Notes: a model not told the origin generated them from the sequence alone. A stretch of DNA of 64,000 bases from Bacteroidia bacterium (GCA_016218155.1 JACREQ010000069.1:1-64000); one strand, 5' to 3'. Shown: positions 25,101 through 35,201, counted from the stretch's first letter. A program made the numbers and translations.

Positions 25101-27814
25101 TTTCCTTTATTGTCAACTGTAACAACTTCAAACTTGTATTTATTTCCAACTTCTAGAGTGTTGTCATAATTTTTTGCTACTGGTGTATAAAGACCAACGT
25201 AATTTTTATAAGGAGAATAAGTAGTACTGTATCTGTCAATACTGAAATCGCCACCTTCTTCAAATACTTTGGTTGTGTATGTTGTTCTTAACATTCCCGG
25301 AGCTACCTGACCTATATTAAGTTTTGTTTTAATTGTAGCTTCACCTTTTTCATTAAGTTTTCCATCAAAAATGGCTTCTGTATTAGAACTGAATTTTCTT
25401 ATTGGTGAATCAAATTCGTAAGCGGTATATTTATCAAAAGATGTTTTAGTTTGAGAAACACTCACAGAAATCATTGCATTTAAATTCTTTGCAATTGCTC
25501 CATGCAGCCATTTTACTGATAATTTTGCTGTAGTATCATTGTTTTTTTCTTTGTCAAAATCGAGATAAATTTTTAAGCGGTTTGGTTTTACTGTTTCAAT
25601 CTTCAGAACTTTGTTAAAAACTCTGTTCCCAACTGTAACATATGCTAAATAGTTACCTGTATTAGCATCCGGACTTGTTGCTGTTCTAAAATCATATAAT
25701 CCATTTAAGTTTTTTGTTTTTGTAGTCTGACAAATTACCGTTCCTTCTGGGTCTTGCAACTCAAATTTTACAGGATGATTAGCCGGTAAACGTTTTTCTT
25801 TGTCCTCTAAAATGAAATTTATATAAAGTGAATCTCCCGGACGCCATACGCCACGTTCGCCATAAATAAAGCCTTTTACTCCTTTCTGAACAACTTCCCC
25901 CTCGATATCAAATTTACTTAACGAATTTGCATATCCATCAAGTAATTTTAAATATCCACGTTGTTTCCCGTATTTTGCAACCATTAAAAAAGGTTTGCGG
26001 TTTAATTTTAAATCAAGTATTCCATTACCATTTGTTATACCTGATGCAATCAATTGTTTGGTGTAATCATAATATTCAATTGTAGCACCTGCTACAGGTT
26101 GTGTTGTAATCATATTATTTACAAAAGCATGGGAAGTTTTATTTTCATCAAGTTTGTAAATTAAACCTAAATCTGATGCTAAAATATTTCTGCTAACTGC
26201 TTTTCCATAGTAATAGCCGTTATCACAGGGGGAAGCATTGTCATCGTAATAATAATCCCATGAATCGTAACCGTCATCAAAACCCCAGTAATCCCAGCCG
26301 TTTTCGTTCCAGTTTTTATCTTCAAGACTCTCTGTTATCTCGGCATTTTCATTCTCTTCATTTTCTTCTGCAGGGCAATCGCATAAAGCGTATTTCTTAG
26401 TGAACTTAATGCTTACACGATAAATAGCACCGGGATCAGGAGAAATCAGTTTACCTAAATCAATAACAAACGTGTTCCATTGTTTAAGGTTTATTTTTTT
26501 GTCTTTTCCGAGGTCAATTTTTTTCTCTATAATTTGTTTTCCAACTCTGGTTAGCTGTGATTGTCCATCTAAATCATTTACCTGTAAAAACTGATGTACA
26601 TTATTTGCATAAATTTTAATAATTCTAACATCAACAGCTTTTAAATATATAGCTTCAAAAGGAAATATTAATCCGTTGGAATTAGGTAAAATACTGCCTT
26701 TCCCTTTTATTCTTACCATTGGGTTAGGTTCTTCAAAATAAAGTTTTTCGCTATAAGCAATATTCATTTTATAACCTTTAAAGTTTTTAATGCCATTTGT
26801 TATTGAAATCATTTTTTCGCCCTGAATACGATTAGGCAAGAATATTTTCACCACATTATTCTCAATTGCATAAGTTAAATTTTCAATTCCTTGTAAAGTA
26901 ACAATCCCTTTTAAATTCTGATTATAATCAAGAGGATCGCTAAAAGTTAATTCAATATATTGGTCGCCATCATCTACTACTTTGGAATTTGTTACAGAAA
27001 AATCGCCTAATGCTTTAACCTCAATTTCCCTGCTACCGCTTGTGTTACTGTTTATACTTTCACCATCCCATGTAACAACAATTCTTCCAGGTTTATTTTT
27101 ACGCTCAATACTATCTACATAGAAATAAAATGTATTATCATAATAACTGGGATTTATAATTACAGGAATTTCTTTACCGTTTTGTGTAACTTTTAATACT
27201 TTTTTAATTGTTGCAGTATCTGCAAAATCTGATGTTTTAATACTTCCGGTGAGTTTCTGCCATTCAATATTATAATCATTATAACTACGCAGACCATCAA
27301 TCACTACACTTAAACTTTGAGGATAAATAGAAAATTGAAAATTGAAAGTCTCGAAATCACATTCTACATCAATTATCTGTTTTAAATTAAACTCTGCATT
27401 AAAAAACTGGTTTGAAGGCAACTCTTCATCTGGAATAAATTCAATAATTCTATCAGATATCCAAATGGCATGACCTTTAATATTTGGTTCAAAATTAAAA
27501 ATATCGTCTAATAAACTTGAATCGGGTAATGTTAACGCAGATACTGTTTCAACACCATTTGTTGTTTCCGGAATAGTTGTCTGAGCTACCGAATCGGTTG
27601 TCTGTGCAATAATATTTTTTTCGTTAATACTTCTCGCCAGTTCAATTCTGATAGTGCTTTTACGCGATATCATTCCGGAAGTGAATGCCGAAATGTATTT
27701 TACAAAAGCAGGATTTGTTTTAATAATTTGTGGTCTCGAGCTTATTGTTGAATAAATCAAAACCATTGCTATCACTACGACAGCTGTAATTAATAAATAC
27801 TTTTTTGTTTTCAT
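22160..27814 (-). CDS. Bacterial alpha-2-macroglobulin (YfhM type) with thioester
   Basis: The start at 27814 begins a signal-anchor (MKTKKYLLI...); an in-frame ATG 11 codons earlier adds only polar residues. The 1884-residue protein has many macroglobulin beta-domains, the family motif YGERGVWRPGDS, and a thioester motif GCIEQ with Cys1424, followed by the alpha-helical thioester domain and a receptor-binding-like C terminus. Bacterial homologues trap proteases in the periplasm by covalent capture and often work with PBP1C. Two oddities stand out. There is no lipobox Cys, so it seems held by a transmembrane anchor. There is also an acidic, Asp/Tyr/Trp-rich insert at about residues 475-535. 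A strong terminator follows. pbpC lies downstream on the same strand but not in the same operon. Confidence 0.95.
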   Translation of the reverse strand: MKTKKYLLITAVVVIAMVLIYSTISSRPQIIKTNPAFVKYISAFTSGMISRKSTIRIELARSINEKNIIAQTTDSVAQTTIPETTNGVETVSALTLPDSSLLDDIFNFEPNIKGHAIWISDRIIEFIPDEELPSNQFFNAEFNLKQIIDVECDFETFNFQFSIYPQSLSVVIDGLRSYNDYNIEWQKLTGSIKTSDFADTATIKKVLKVTQNGKEIPVIINPSYYDNTFYFYVDSIERKNKPGRIVVTWDGESINSNTSGSREIEVKALGDFSVTNSKVVDDGDQYIELTFSDPLDYNQNLKGIVTLQGIENLTYAIENNVVKIFLPNRIQGEKMISITNGIKNFKGYKMNIAYSEKLYFEEPNPMVRIKGKGSILPNSNGLIFPFEAIYLKAVDVRIIKIYANNVHQFLQVNDLDGQSQLTRVGKQIIEKKIDLGKDKKINLKQWNTFVIDLGKLISPDPGAIYRVSIKFTKKYALCDCPAEENEENENAEITESLEDKNWNENGWDYWGFDDGYDSWDYYYDDNASPCDNGYYYGKAVSRNILASDLGLIYKLDENKTSHAFVNNMITTQPVAGATIEYYDYTKQLIASGITNGNGILDLKLNRKPFLMVAKYGKQRGYLKLLDGYANSLSKFDIEGEVVQKGVKGFIYGERGVWRPGDSLYINFILEDKEKRLPANHPVKFELQDPEGTVICQTTKTKNLNGLYDFRTATSPDANTGNYLAYVTVGNRVFNKVLKIETVKPNRLKIYLDFDKEKNNDTTAKLSVKWLHGAIAKNLNAMISVSVSQTKTSFDKYTAYEFDSPIRKFSSNTEAIFDGKLNEKGEATIKTKLNIGQVAPGMLRTTYTTKVFEEGGDFSIDRYSTTYSPYKNYVGLYTPVAKNYDNTLEVGNKYKFEVVTVDNKGNLVNTGKLQVKVYKIQWRWWYEKDEEDLAQYISRAGTIVIKDTLIKLTDGKGAFKFGINYPEYGRYLITVTDLTGGHQTGKLIYIDWPYWSRANRSTNENANMLNFACDKENYTTGQNIKLSIPSPANGMALVSVETGTKVVKKFWIPTKKGETIYEFPATPEMAPNAYLHVTLLQPHANTINDLPIRMYGVVPIIVDDPLTHLNPEIKMPDVIKPETSTTIRIKEKNGRKMTYTLAIVDDGLLDLTRFSTPQPWTTFNAREALGVKTWDMYDFVIGAYAGKLDKLLSIGGDGDGLNGKGLKANRFKPMVTFIGPFTLNAGQEKSHKIQIPNYVGSVRVMVVAENNGTYGNAEKTVAVRKPLMVLATLPRVLGPGETVALPVNIFAMEKHVKDVKIDVEVNEMFTIEGSKQQIMHFNEIGDDVINFKLNTVQKVGIARVKITATSGKEKAYQEIEIDIRTPNPKVVDGFDMVLEPGKEWNTDINFKGIEGTNKATIELSSIPAMSLEKRLDYLIQYPHGCIEQTTSSVFPQLFVSNLIELTDKRKDQISFNIKAALKRLQLFQTANGGFSYWPGEGTDSEWGTNYAGHFVIEAEKQGYNLPINMKAKWVKYQQEKARNWSNVTPAYSGPHGGETNENMQAYRLFVLAMANTPELGAMNRLLEEKKLSASAKWRLAAAYKIIGQKEVALKLIEGLPTTVVAYKELSYSYGSDIRDKAMILESLSLLQEKTKAWPVAKEIAASLSSQLWMNTQETAYCLLAMCEYTGAKNNCEINFSYSLNGSANNDKNTKKTIYQIKYNEKDFAKSANFTVKNNGQTTLFAKLIVEGTPLIGDKTAAAKDLKMEVKYQDMSGNLIQLDKIVQGTDFVAVVTITNPGTKGYLQEMVLNQIFPSGWEIHNTRMDETGATNPARYQDIRDDRVYSYYNLNQNATKTFEIQLNATYLGRFYLPTVYSEAMYDNTINARIPGRWVEVVKEEITAKK

Positions 27815-28319
27815 GTGGTTGTTTTTTATTTTTATTAAATATGTCACATGGAATACGCCAAAAAAATATTTTATAGAATAAGAAATTATTTATTTTGGCG
27901 TAATTCATTAGGGGTTTAATTTTATGATACAAATTTGTATGCATAAAATTTTAAACTCTTTGCACTTTTATAAGACGAAGTACTTCATTTATTAAGTGCG
28001 TGTTTTTTTCAATTATTTGCAAAAAGAAGTTATATGTATCTATAATACTTAAAGTGCCTAAAGTTGAAATACAAAATTTTGATTAACATATTTCACTTAA
28101 ATTTTCTCATATCATTTAAAAAAAGATGTTATGAGTAAATTTTATAGCTCTTTTCTTTTTTTTAAAATTTACAAGAAACAATATTCTGCTAAAAAACACC
28201 TATGTATAAGGATATTTATATAAAAATAACTATATTTTTGTATATGCTGTATACTATTATGATTTGCAGTACATTTAAGAAAATTTATATTTGTCTAATT
28301 TGCAGGTAAAAACAAACAT
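27815..28319. other. 505-bp AT-rich divergent intergenic region
   Basis: This stretch lies between the divergent alpha-2-macroglobulin and hybrid kinase genes. I find the kinase promoter at 28264-28293 and no credible gene, RNA or strong hairpin. ORFs here are short and of low complexity. The promoter of the minus-strand gene should also lie here, but no clean match was found. Confidence 0.6.
28264..28293 (+). promoter_or_regulatory. Bacteroidota-type promoter of the PocR/multi-PAS kinase
   Basis: TTG at 28264-28266 and TATATTTG at 28286-28293 are separated by 19 nt. The ATG follows at 28320, so the leader would be about 20 nt. Confidence 0.65.
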
Positions 28320-31300
28320 ATGAACTATAGTTTAGAAGATTTAATTGACATTCCATTACTTCAGGAATTGCAAGATAAACTTAATAAAATATATTCTTTT
28401 CCTTCAGCAATTATTGATAATAATGGAAAAGTTCTTACGGCTGTTGCATGGCAGGATGTATGCACAAAATTTCACAGAACAAATCTACAATGTGAAAAAG
28501 AATGTATTAAGAGTGACCAGTACATTATAGAACATATTAAGGAAGCAAACCCTGCTGTAAGTTATAACTGTCCTCATGGATTAATTGATAATGCTACACC
28601 GATTATTATTGATGGAATGCATTTAGGGAATTTTTTTACAGGACAGTTTTTTCTTGAGAAACCAGACATAGAATTTTTTAAACAACAGGCAAAGAAATAC
28701 GGATTTAATGAAAAGGAATATATTGAAGCAGTAAATAAAGTTCCTATATGGACAAAAGAAAAACTTACACTTTATTTAGATTTTATTAAAGGTTTTATTG
28801 AAGTTATTGCAGGAATAGGATTAAAAAACCTTAAAGAAATTGAAACATCTAAGATTTTAAAAGAAAGTGAAGCACGAAACAATTCAATAATTCAAAGTAC
28901 TTCAGACTGGATTTGGGAAATTGATAAAAACGGTAAATATTGTTATTGTTCTGAAAGAGTTGAAAAAATTTTGGGATACACTTCTGCCGAAATGATTGGT
29001 AAATCTCCATTTGATTTCATGTCTAATGAAGAAAGTGAAAAGGTAAGTATCATTTTTAAAAAGATAATTGAAGCAAAAAGTAATATTGTTGATTTAGAAA
29101 ATTGGAATTTGCATAAAGATGGGCATAGGGTATGTTTATTAACCAATGGTTTTCCAATTTTTGATACTGAGCAAAATCTTATTGGCTATAGAGGAGCAGA
29201 TAAAGATATAACATATCGCAAACATATTGAGTATGAATTGCAGGAGAGTAATGCAAAATATCAGTTTATAGTTGAAAACACTAATGATATTTTATGGACA
29301 ATGACACCAGATTTTAATCTGGATTATGTTTCTACTTCTGTATTTAAATTTTTGGGTTATACTCAGGAAGAGCATCTAAAACAAACACTTGACGATTTTG
29401 TAACACCTGAATCTGCTAAATTAATAAGAGATGAATTTAGTATTGGAATGATGCATTTTCATAAAAAAGAATATGATAAACTAAGAAATTTTGCAGAATT
29501 AGAAATTGAATATATAAAAAAGGATAAAACACATGGATTTGCCATTATTTCTATGGTGTTTCTTCGGGATAAAAACTATAATCTTTTAAAAATAAACGGA
29601 AAAACAACAGATATAACAGAGCGCATAATTATTGAAAAGAAACTGAAAGAAAGTGAAGAAAAGTATCGTATACTTATTAATAACTCAGGAATTGGTGTAG
29701 GGGTATATGCTTTAGATGGAAAAATACTTTTTTTCAACCAAAAAGCAATTCAAAACTTAGGTGGAAAGGAAGAAGATTATATAGGGAAATCGTTAATTGA
29801 AGTTTTTGGTAATGAAGCCGGTTTAATATACCTTCAGCGTATTAAAGCAGCCTCAGAATCTAAGTCAAGTTTAGAATATGAAGATTATGTTGAAACAGAT
29901 ACAGGAAATTTTTGGTTTTTGTCAAATCATACAAAAATTAAAGATGGTGATGGGAAAATTATTGGAATTCAGGTTCTCGCAACTGATATAACAGAGCGCA
30001 AATTAGCAGAAAGAAAACTTTTAGAAAGTGAAGAAAAATTTCGTGCTGTTTCAGAATATTCTTTTAATTCAATTTGTATAATAAATGAAGTAGGGAAAAT
30101 TGTCTGGGCTAATCAGGCAATGGCTAAAATGGGAATGTTTACAATTGAAATGATTTATGCTGCCGATTCATTTACCGCTTTTATAGCTCCTGAATCATTA
30201 GAGTTTGTTGTCTCAAATTTTATGAAATTTGTTAAAGGTGAAGAATATGAACACCATTATGAATTTTATTTTATTCGTGCTGATGGTGAGAAACGCCTTT
30301 GTGAAAAACATATGTCGCATTTTAAAGATAGCAATGGTAAGCTTAACCTTGTTATTAGTATGTTAGATGTTACAGAAAAGCAACAATCTTTGGTATTATT
30401 AAAACATAGTGAAGAAAATTTTCGAGCAATATTTGAAAGCAGTTCATCTGCTATTGCAATTATTGAAACTGATACCACTATTTCAATGGTTAATGATGAA
30501 TATCTAAAAATCAGTGGATATACAAGAGACGAAGTAATAGGTTTAAGTTGGACTAAACAAATTCCACCGGAAGATCTTGAACGATTAAAAGAGTACAATA
30601 GAATCAGATTAATAAATCCAAAAGCTGCCCCAGATAAATATGAATTTACTTTTTATCGTAAGGATGGAGAAATAAGGCATTCGTTAATGTCTGTTTCAAT
30701 GATAGAAAATAAAAATAAAATAGTGGCATCTTTTGTTGATATTACAGAGCGTAAATTGTCAGAAAAGAAATTAATACAAAGCGAAGAAAAATTCAGATTG
30801 TTTTTTGAAAAATCCTCTGACCCTATTACTATTTCAAATAAAAATGGTGACTTTGTTGATTGCAATACAGCTACTTTAGAATTTCATGGAATAAAATCTA
30901 AAGAAGAACTTTTTAAATATAAAACAACTGATACTTATGAAGATCCTAATGAAAGAGATTTGTTGATTACAGATTTACTTAATAACGGTTATATTAATAA
31001 CAGAGAAATAAATTTTAAAACTATATCAGGTAATATAAAAACTGTGTTAGTTTCTATTGAAATAATAAATATTAATAATGTGCAATTATTTGTATCATGG
31101 TACAGGGATATAACTGATCGAAAACAAAATGAAAAACTATTAGAAATTCGTTATAAATTTGAAAAACTAATTTCAGAAATTCAGAATGATTTTCTGAAAA
31201 TATCTGTTGATAATCTTGATTCATTTATTATTTCAGCACAAAGAAAGTTCTGTCAATTATTGGGAATGGAGCGCTCTGCACTTTGGCAAGGTACAATAAC

Positions 31301-34300
31301 TGAACCAGAAGTAATGTATATGACTCATTTGTGCACACTTGATGAGATACCTCCTGTTCCTGAAAACGTTACTACAAATTCATTATTTCCATGGTTTACA
31401 AAGCAGCTGCTTGATGGAAAGATTGTAGCTGTAAATGATGTTAATTCCATGGCTATTGAATCTAAAGTAGATAAAGATAATTTACTTTATTATAATGATA
31501 AAGCTACACTTGCTATTCCTTTTTCATATGGAAATCCAATTGTTTACGGTACTATATCTTTTGCCTCAACAAAAAATGTAAGAGCATGGTCAGATGAAGA
31601 ATTTATGTATTGTCAAATTTTTGCTCAAATAATTTCCAATATTATTGCAAGAAGTAATGCAGAAAAGTTAGTGCGCAAAAGTGAAGAAACATACAAAGCT
31701 TTATTTGAAGGTATAAATGATGCGATATTTATTTCTGAATTTACCAATGAAACCAAAACAAACCGGTTTATTGAAGTTAATGATATTGCTTGTAAGAGAT
31801 ACGGATATTCTAGAGAAGAATTTTTAAACCTAACTCCTTTTGACATAAATTCTGAAAAAACAAAATTTTTATTACCCACATTACTAAAAGGGATTAAAGA
31901 GAAAAAACATGCTTTGATTGAAGTAGAACATGTTAAAAAGGATGGAAGCATAATACCTGTTGAAATTAGCACACATATAATCCAATATAAAAATAAAACT
32001 GTTTATCAATCTATTGCACGTGATATTACTGAACGCAAAGAATCAGAAAAAAAATTAAAAGAAATAGAAAAACTGTTTTCATTGTTTATGCATTATTCAC
32101 CTGTTTACACTTTTATAAAAGAAGTTACTCAAACTGAAAGCAGAGTGATACAGGCAAGTGAAAATTATAAAAACATGATTGGAATACCGGGAAGTGAAAT
32201 GATTGGTAAAACAATGGAAGAATTATTTCCACCTGAGTTTGCTTCTAAAATAACAGCTGATGATTGGTCAGTTGTTAAAAAAAGAGAAATTTTTCAGGAA
32301 GACGAATTTCTGAATGGATTTTATTATACTACAATAAAGTTTCCAATAGAATTTGATGGAAAAAATCTTCTGGCTGGTTTTACAATTGATATAACAGATC
32401 GCAAAAATACAGAAGAAAAAATAAAAGAAAGCGAAGAAAAATTCAGATATATAGCTGAGAATACATTTGATGGAATTCTTGGTTTTGGTCCAGATCAGAA
32501 AATTAATTATGTTTCTCCTTCTTATATTAAACAACTTGGATATACTATCGAAGAATCTTTAGGTAAAGATGCTGAAGAAATAGCCTTAAATATTCATCCA
32601 GATGATAAAGATGAACTTTTTGCTAAAATTTATAATGCAATAAAATTAAAATTGCCCGATTTGATTTATACCTATAGGGTAAAAAATAAAAAAGGAGAGT
32701 ATTTATGGAGAGAAGATCATGCAAAATTTAGTTACGATATTTATGATAACTATTCTGGATCTGTTGTTATATGTCGCGATATAACAGAGCGCAGGCAAAT
32801 TGAAGCAAAACTTCGTGAAAAAGATATAGAATTCAGAAAACTTTCTGCTAATGTTCCCGATCTTATTTTTCAATTTACAAGAAAACCTGATGGCTCATAT
32901 TGTGTACCGGTAGCTTCAGAAGGTATTGTAAATATTTTTGGCTGTTCTCCTGAAGATGTTTTAAATGATTTTACACCTATTGCAAAAGTTATATATCCCG
33001 AAGATGCAGAAAGAGTGATTGCTGACATTGAATTTTCTGCCAAAAATTTAACTTATTTTACTTGTGAATTCAGAGTGCAAATACCTGGAAAAGAAATACA
33101 ATGGATATATTCAAGATCCAATCCAGAAAAATTGCCTGATGGAAGTATTGCCTGGTATGGGTTTAATGTTGATATTACCAGACTTAAACAAATAGAAATT
33201 GAACTTATAAAAGCAAAAGAAAAAGCTGAAAAAAATGAGCGTAAATTAATTGAGGCACAAGCTGTTGCTAAAGTAGGAAGTTGGGAAACCAACTTAATTA
33301 CTATGGATGTTATTTGGTCAGACGAAACCTACAAAATTTTTGGTCTTAATAAAGAACAATTCAAAAACACACATATTTCTTTCTTAGACTATGTTCACCC
33401 TGATGATATCGACCGAATTGAAGATGTATTTACAAAATCCTTTTCATCAAAAGATTATAATAGTGTTCAACATAGAATAATAACACCTTTAGGAGAGATA
33501 AAACACGTAGAAGAACGATGGATTACTTTTCAAGATAGTAACAACAAACCCATAATGTCTTTTGGTACATGTCAGGATATCACCGAAAATAAAATCATCC
33601 AAACCCAATTAAAAAAAGCTAAAGAAAAAGCTGAAGAAAGTGAATCAGTTTTACAATTAATTATTGATAATTTTCCAAATGCAAATGCAACATTATTAGA
33701 TAATAACTTAAATATTGTTTTAACAGGAGGAAGCGAATATATTAAATATGGTTTTAATCCAAAGAATTTAAGAAATAAACATGTAAGTGAAATTTTATCA
33801 AAAGATAATTATGATAAATTAAAGTTCAATATCGATAAAGCAATTAAGGGAGAGACTTCAAATTATGAAGTTGAATATAAAGATGGAGTTTTTTATATGA
33901 ACTATGTTACACCTATTAAATTTAGCGAAGATATAATAAGTAATTTCTTAATTGCAAATATAAATATCACAGATTTAAAACAAACACAACTTGATTTAAT
34001 TAAAGCTAAAGAAAAAGCTGAAGAAAGTGATCGTTTAAAATCGGCATTTTTGGCAAATATGAGCCACGAAATTCGAACACCAATGAATGGAATATTAGGT
34101 TTTGCAGAACTTCTTAAATTGCCAGATCTTAAAACCGAGAAACAAAAGGATTATATTAAAATTATTGAAGAAAGTGGTAACAGAATGCTAAATATTATTA
34201 ATGACATTATTAACATTTCTAAAGTTGAAGCAGGTTTAATGGATTTAAATATTTCTGAAACAAACATTAATAAGCAGATTGATTATATTTATTCATTTTT

Positions 34301-35159
34301 TAAACCTGAAGCAGAATCAAAGGGACTAAAACTAATTCACAAAAAATCATTACAAAACAATGAATCAATAATAAAAACCGATAGTCAAAAATTAAATTCA
34401 ATATTAACAAACCTTTTAAAGAATTCTTTAAAATTTACCCCTGATGGAGTTATTGAAATAGGCTATGTGAAAAAGGAAAATATTTTGGAGTTCTATGTTA
34501 AAGATACCGGTATTGGCATTCCATTACATCAGAAAGAACTTATTTTTGAAAGATTCAGACAGGGCAGCGAACAATTAAATAGAAAATATGAAGGTTCTGG
34601 TTTGGGGTTGTCCATATCTAAAGCCTATGTAGAGATGATGGGTGGAAAAATATGGGTTAAAAAAGATTCTGAAGGTAATAGTAATGAAAAGGGCTCTGAG
34701 TTTTATTTTACTTTGCCATACAATCCAGTTTCAGAAGAAGAAATAGAGATTATTCACGAACCTGTTTCATCTATTAATAATAAAATAAATTCAAAAAAAC
34801 TAAAAGCATTAATTGTTGAAGATGATGAAGCATCAATGATCTTTAATAAAATTTCTGTCGAAGATTTCTGTCATGAAATATTATTTGCTGTAAACGGAAA
34901 TGAAGCTGTAACATATTGTAAACAGAATCCTGATATTGACTTAATATTGATGGATATTAAATTACCCGATCTTGATGGATATGAAGCCACTCAGCAAATA
35001 AGACATTTTAATAAAAAAGTTATTATTATTGCTCAGACTGCTTTTGCACTTGCCGGAGATAGAGAAAAAGCCATTGAAGCAGGATGCAACGATTATTTAA
35101 CCAAACCATATAATAAATCGATGTTAGGCGAGAAAATAATGAAATATTTTTTAAAATAA
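28320..35159 (+). CDS. Giant cytoplasmic hybrid histidine kinase: PocR, about 12 PAS, GAF, kinase, receiver
   Basis: The protein has 2279 residues and no transmembrane segment. The PocR sensory domain (about 5-170) has its conserved cysteines, including YNCPHG. Six PAS domains follow (about 180-935), then a GAF domain (about 945-1113) and six more PAS domains (about 1120-1890). Each PAS typically ends in a DITERK-like motif. The HisKA phospho-site is in NMSHEIRTP (His1916), followed by HATPase (DTGIGIP, GSGLGLS) and a C-terminal receiver with Asp2212 in LMDIKLPD. PocR domains bind small organic ligands. The many PAS units suggest integration of redox or ligand signals. The NarL regulator 42 nt downstream is the likely output. 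Linker DNA between PAS units is strikingly repetitive, which suggests internal duplication. Confidence 0.93.
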   Translation: MNYSLEDLIDIPLLQELQDKLNKIYSFPSAIIDNNGKVLTAVAWQDVCTKFHRTNLQCEKECIKSDQYIIEHIKEANPAVSYNCPHGLIDNATPIIIDGMHLGNFFTGQFFLEKPDIEFFKQQAKKYGFNEKEYIEAVNKVPIWTKEKLTLYLDFIKGFIEVIAGIGLKNLKEIETSKILKESEARNNSIIQSTSDWIWEIDKNGKYCYCSERVEKILGYTSAEMIGKSPFDFMSNEESEKVSIIFKKIIEAKSNIVDLENWNLHKDGHRVCLLTNGFPIFDTEQNLIGYRGADKDITYRKHIEYELQESNAKYQFIVENTNDILWTMTPDFNLDYVSTSVFKFLGYTQEEHLKQTLDDFVTPESAKLIRDEFSIGMMHFHKKEYDKLRNFAELEIEYIKKDKTHGFAIISMVFLRDKNYNLLKINGKTTDITERIIIEKKLKESEEKYRILINNSGIGVGVYALDGKILFFNQKAIQNLGGKEEDYIGKSLIEVFGNEAGLIYLQRIKAASESKSSLEYEDYVETDTGNFWFLSNHTKIKDGDGKIIGIQVLATDITERKLAERKLLESEEKFRAVSEYSFNSICIINEVGKIVWANQAMAKMGMFTIEMIYAADSFTAFIAPESLEFVVSNFMKFVKGEEYEHHYEFYFIRADGEKRLCEKHMSHFKDSNGKLNLVISMLDVTEKQQSLVLLKHSEENFRAIFESSSSAIAIIETDTTISMVNDEYLKISGYTRDEVIGLSWTKQIPPEDLERLKEYNRIRLINPKAAPDKYEFTFYRKDGEIRHSLMSVSMIENKNKIVASFVDITERKLSEKKLIQSEEKFRLFFEKSSDPITISNKNGDFVDCNTATLEFHGIKSKEELFKYKTTDTYEDPNERDLLITDLLNNGYINNREINFKTISGNIKTVLVSIEIININNVQLFVSWYRDITDRKQNEKLLEIRYKFEKLISEIQNDFLKISVDNLDSFIISAQRKFCQLLGMERSALWQGTITEPEVMYMTHLCTLDEIPPVPENVTTNSLFPWFTKQLLDGKIVAVNDVNSMAIESKVDKDNLLYYNDKATLAIPFSYGNPIVYGTISFASTKNVRAWSDEEFMYCQIFAQIISNIIARSNAEKLVRKSEETYKALFEGINDAIFISEFTNETKTNRFIEVNDIACKRYGYSREEFLNLTPFDINSEKTKFLLPTLLKGIKEKKHALIEVEHVKKDGSIIPVEISTHIIQYKNKTVYQSIARDITERKESEKKLKEIEKLFSLFMHYSPVYTFIKEVTQTESRVIQASENYKNMIGIPGSEMIGKTMEELFPPEFASKITADDWSVVKKREIFQEDEFLNGFYYTTIKFPIEFDGKNLLAGFTIDITDRKNTEEKIKESEEKFRYIAENTFDGILGFGPDQKINYVSPSYIKQLGYTIEESLGKDAEEIALNIHPDDKDELFAKIYNAIKLKLPDLIYTYRVKNKKGEYLWREDHAKFSYDIYDNYSGSVVICRDITERRQIEAKLREKDIEFRKLSANVPDLIFQFTRKPDGSYCVPVASEGIVNIFGCSPEDVLNDFTPIAKVIYPEDAERVIADIEFSAKNLTYFTCEFRVQIPGKEIQWIYSRSNPEKLPDGSIAWYGFNVDITRLKQIEIELIKAKEKAEKNERKLIEAQAVAKVGSWETNLITMDVIWSDETYKIFGLNKEQFKNTHISFLDYVHPDDIDRIEDVFTKSFSSKDYNSVQHRIITPLGEIKHVEERWITFQDSNNKPIMSFGTCQDITENKIIQTQLKKAKEKAEESESVLQLIIDNFPNANATLLDNNLNIVLTGGSEYIKYGFNPKNLRNKHVSEILSKDNYDKLKFNIDKAIKGETSNYEVEYKDGVFYMNYVTPIKFSEDIISNFLIANINITDLKQTQLDLIKAKEKAEESDRLKSAFLANMSHEIRTPMNGILGFAELLKLPDLKTEKQKDYIKIIEESGNRMLNIINDIINISKVEAGLMDLNISETNINKQIDYIYSFFKPEAESKGLKLIHKKSLQNNESIIKTDSQKLNSILTNLLKNSLKFTPDGVIEIGYVKKENILEFYVKDTGIGIPLHQKELIFERFRQGSEQLNRKYEGSGLGLSISKAYVEMMGGKIWVKKDSEGNSNEKGSEFYFTLPYNPVSEEEIEIIHEPVSSINNKINSKKLKALIVEDDEASMIFNKISVEDFCHEILFAVNGNEAVTYCKQNPDIDLILMDIKLPDLDGYEATQQIRHFNKKVIIIAQTAFALAGDREKAIEAGCNDYLTKPYNKSMLGEKIMKYFLK

Positions 35160-35167
35160 ATTATTAT

Positions 35168-35175
35168 TATATTTG
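35168..35175 (+). promoter_or_regulatory. Possible -7 element before the NarL-type regulator
   Basis: TATATTTG matches TAnnTTTG, 26 nt before the ATG at 35202. No TTG lies at the right -33 distance, so the gene could equally be read from the kinase transcript. Confidence 0.35.
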
Positions 35176-35201
35176 TATACCAAACTACAACATAATTACC
35201 T

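Noticed and set aside
27720-27944. Minus-strand frame covering the upstream region of the alpha-2-macroglobulin gene
   Set aside because: Low-complexity Asn/Lys/Phe composition, overlaps the real start in another frame, no ribosome site.
28320-35159. CRISPR-like or tandem repeat array in the giant kinase gene
   Set aside because: The recurring segments are protein-coding PAS linkers spaced about 350-400 nt apart, not direct repeats with short spacers.
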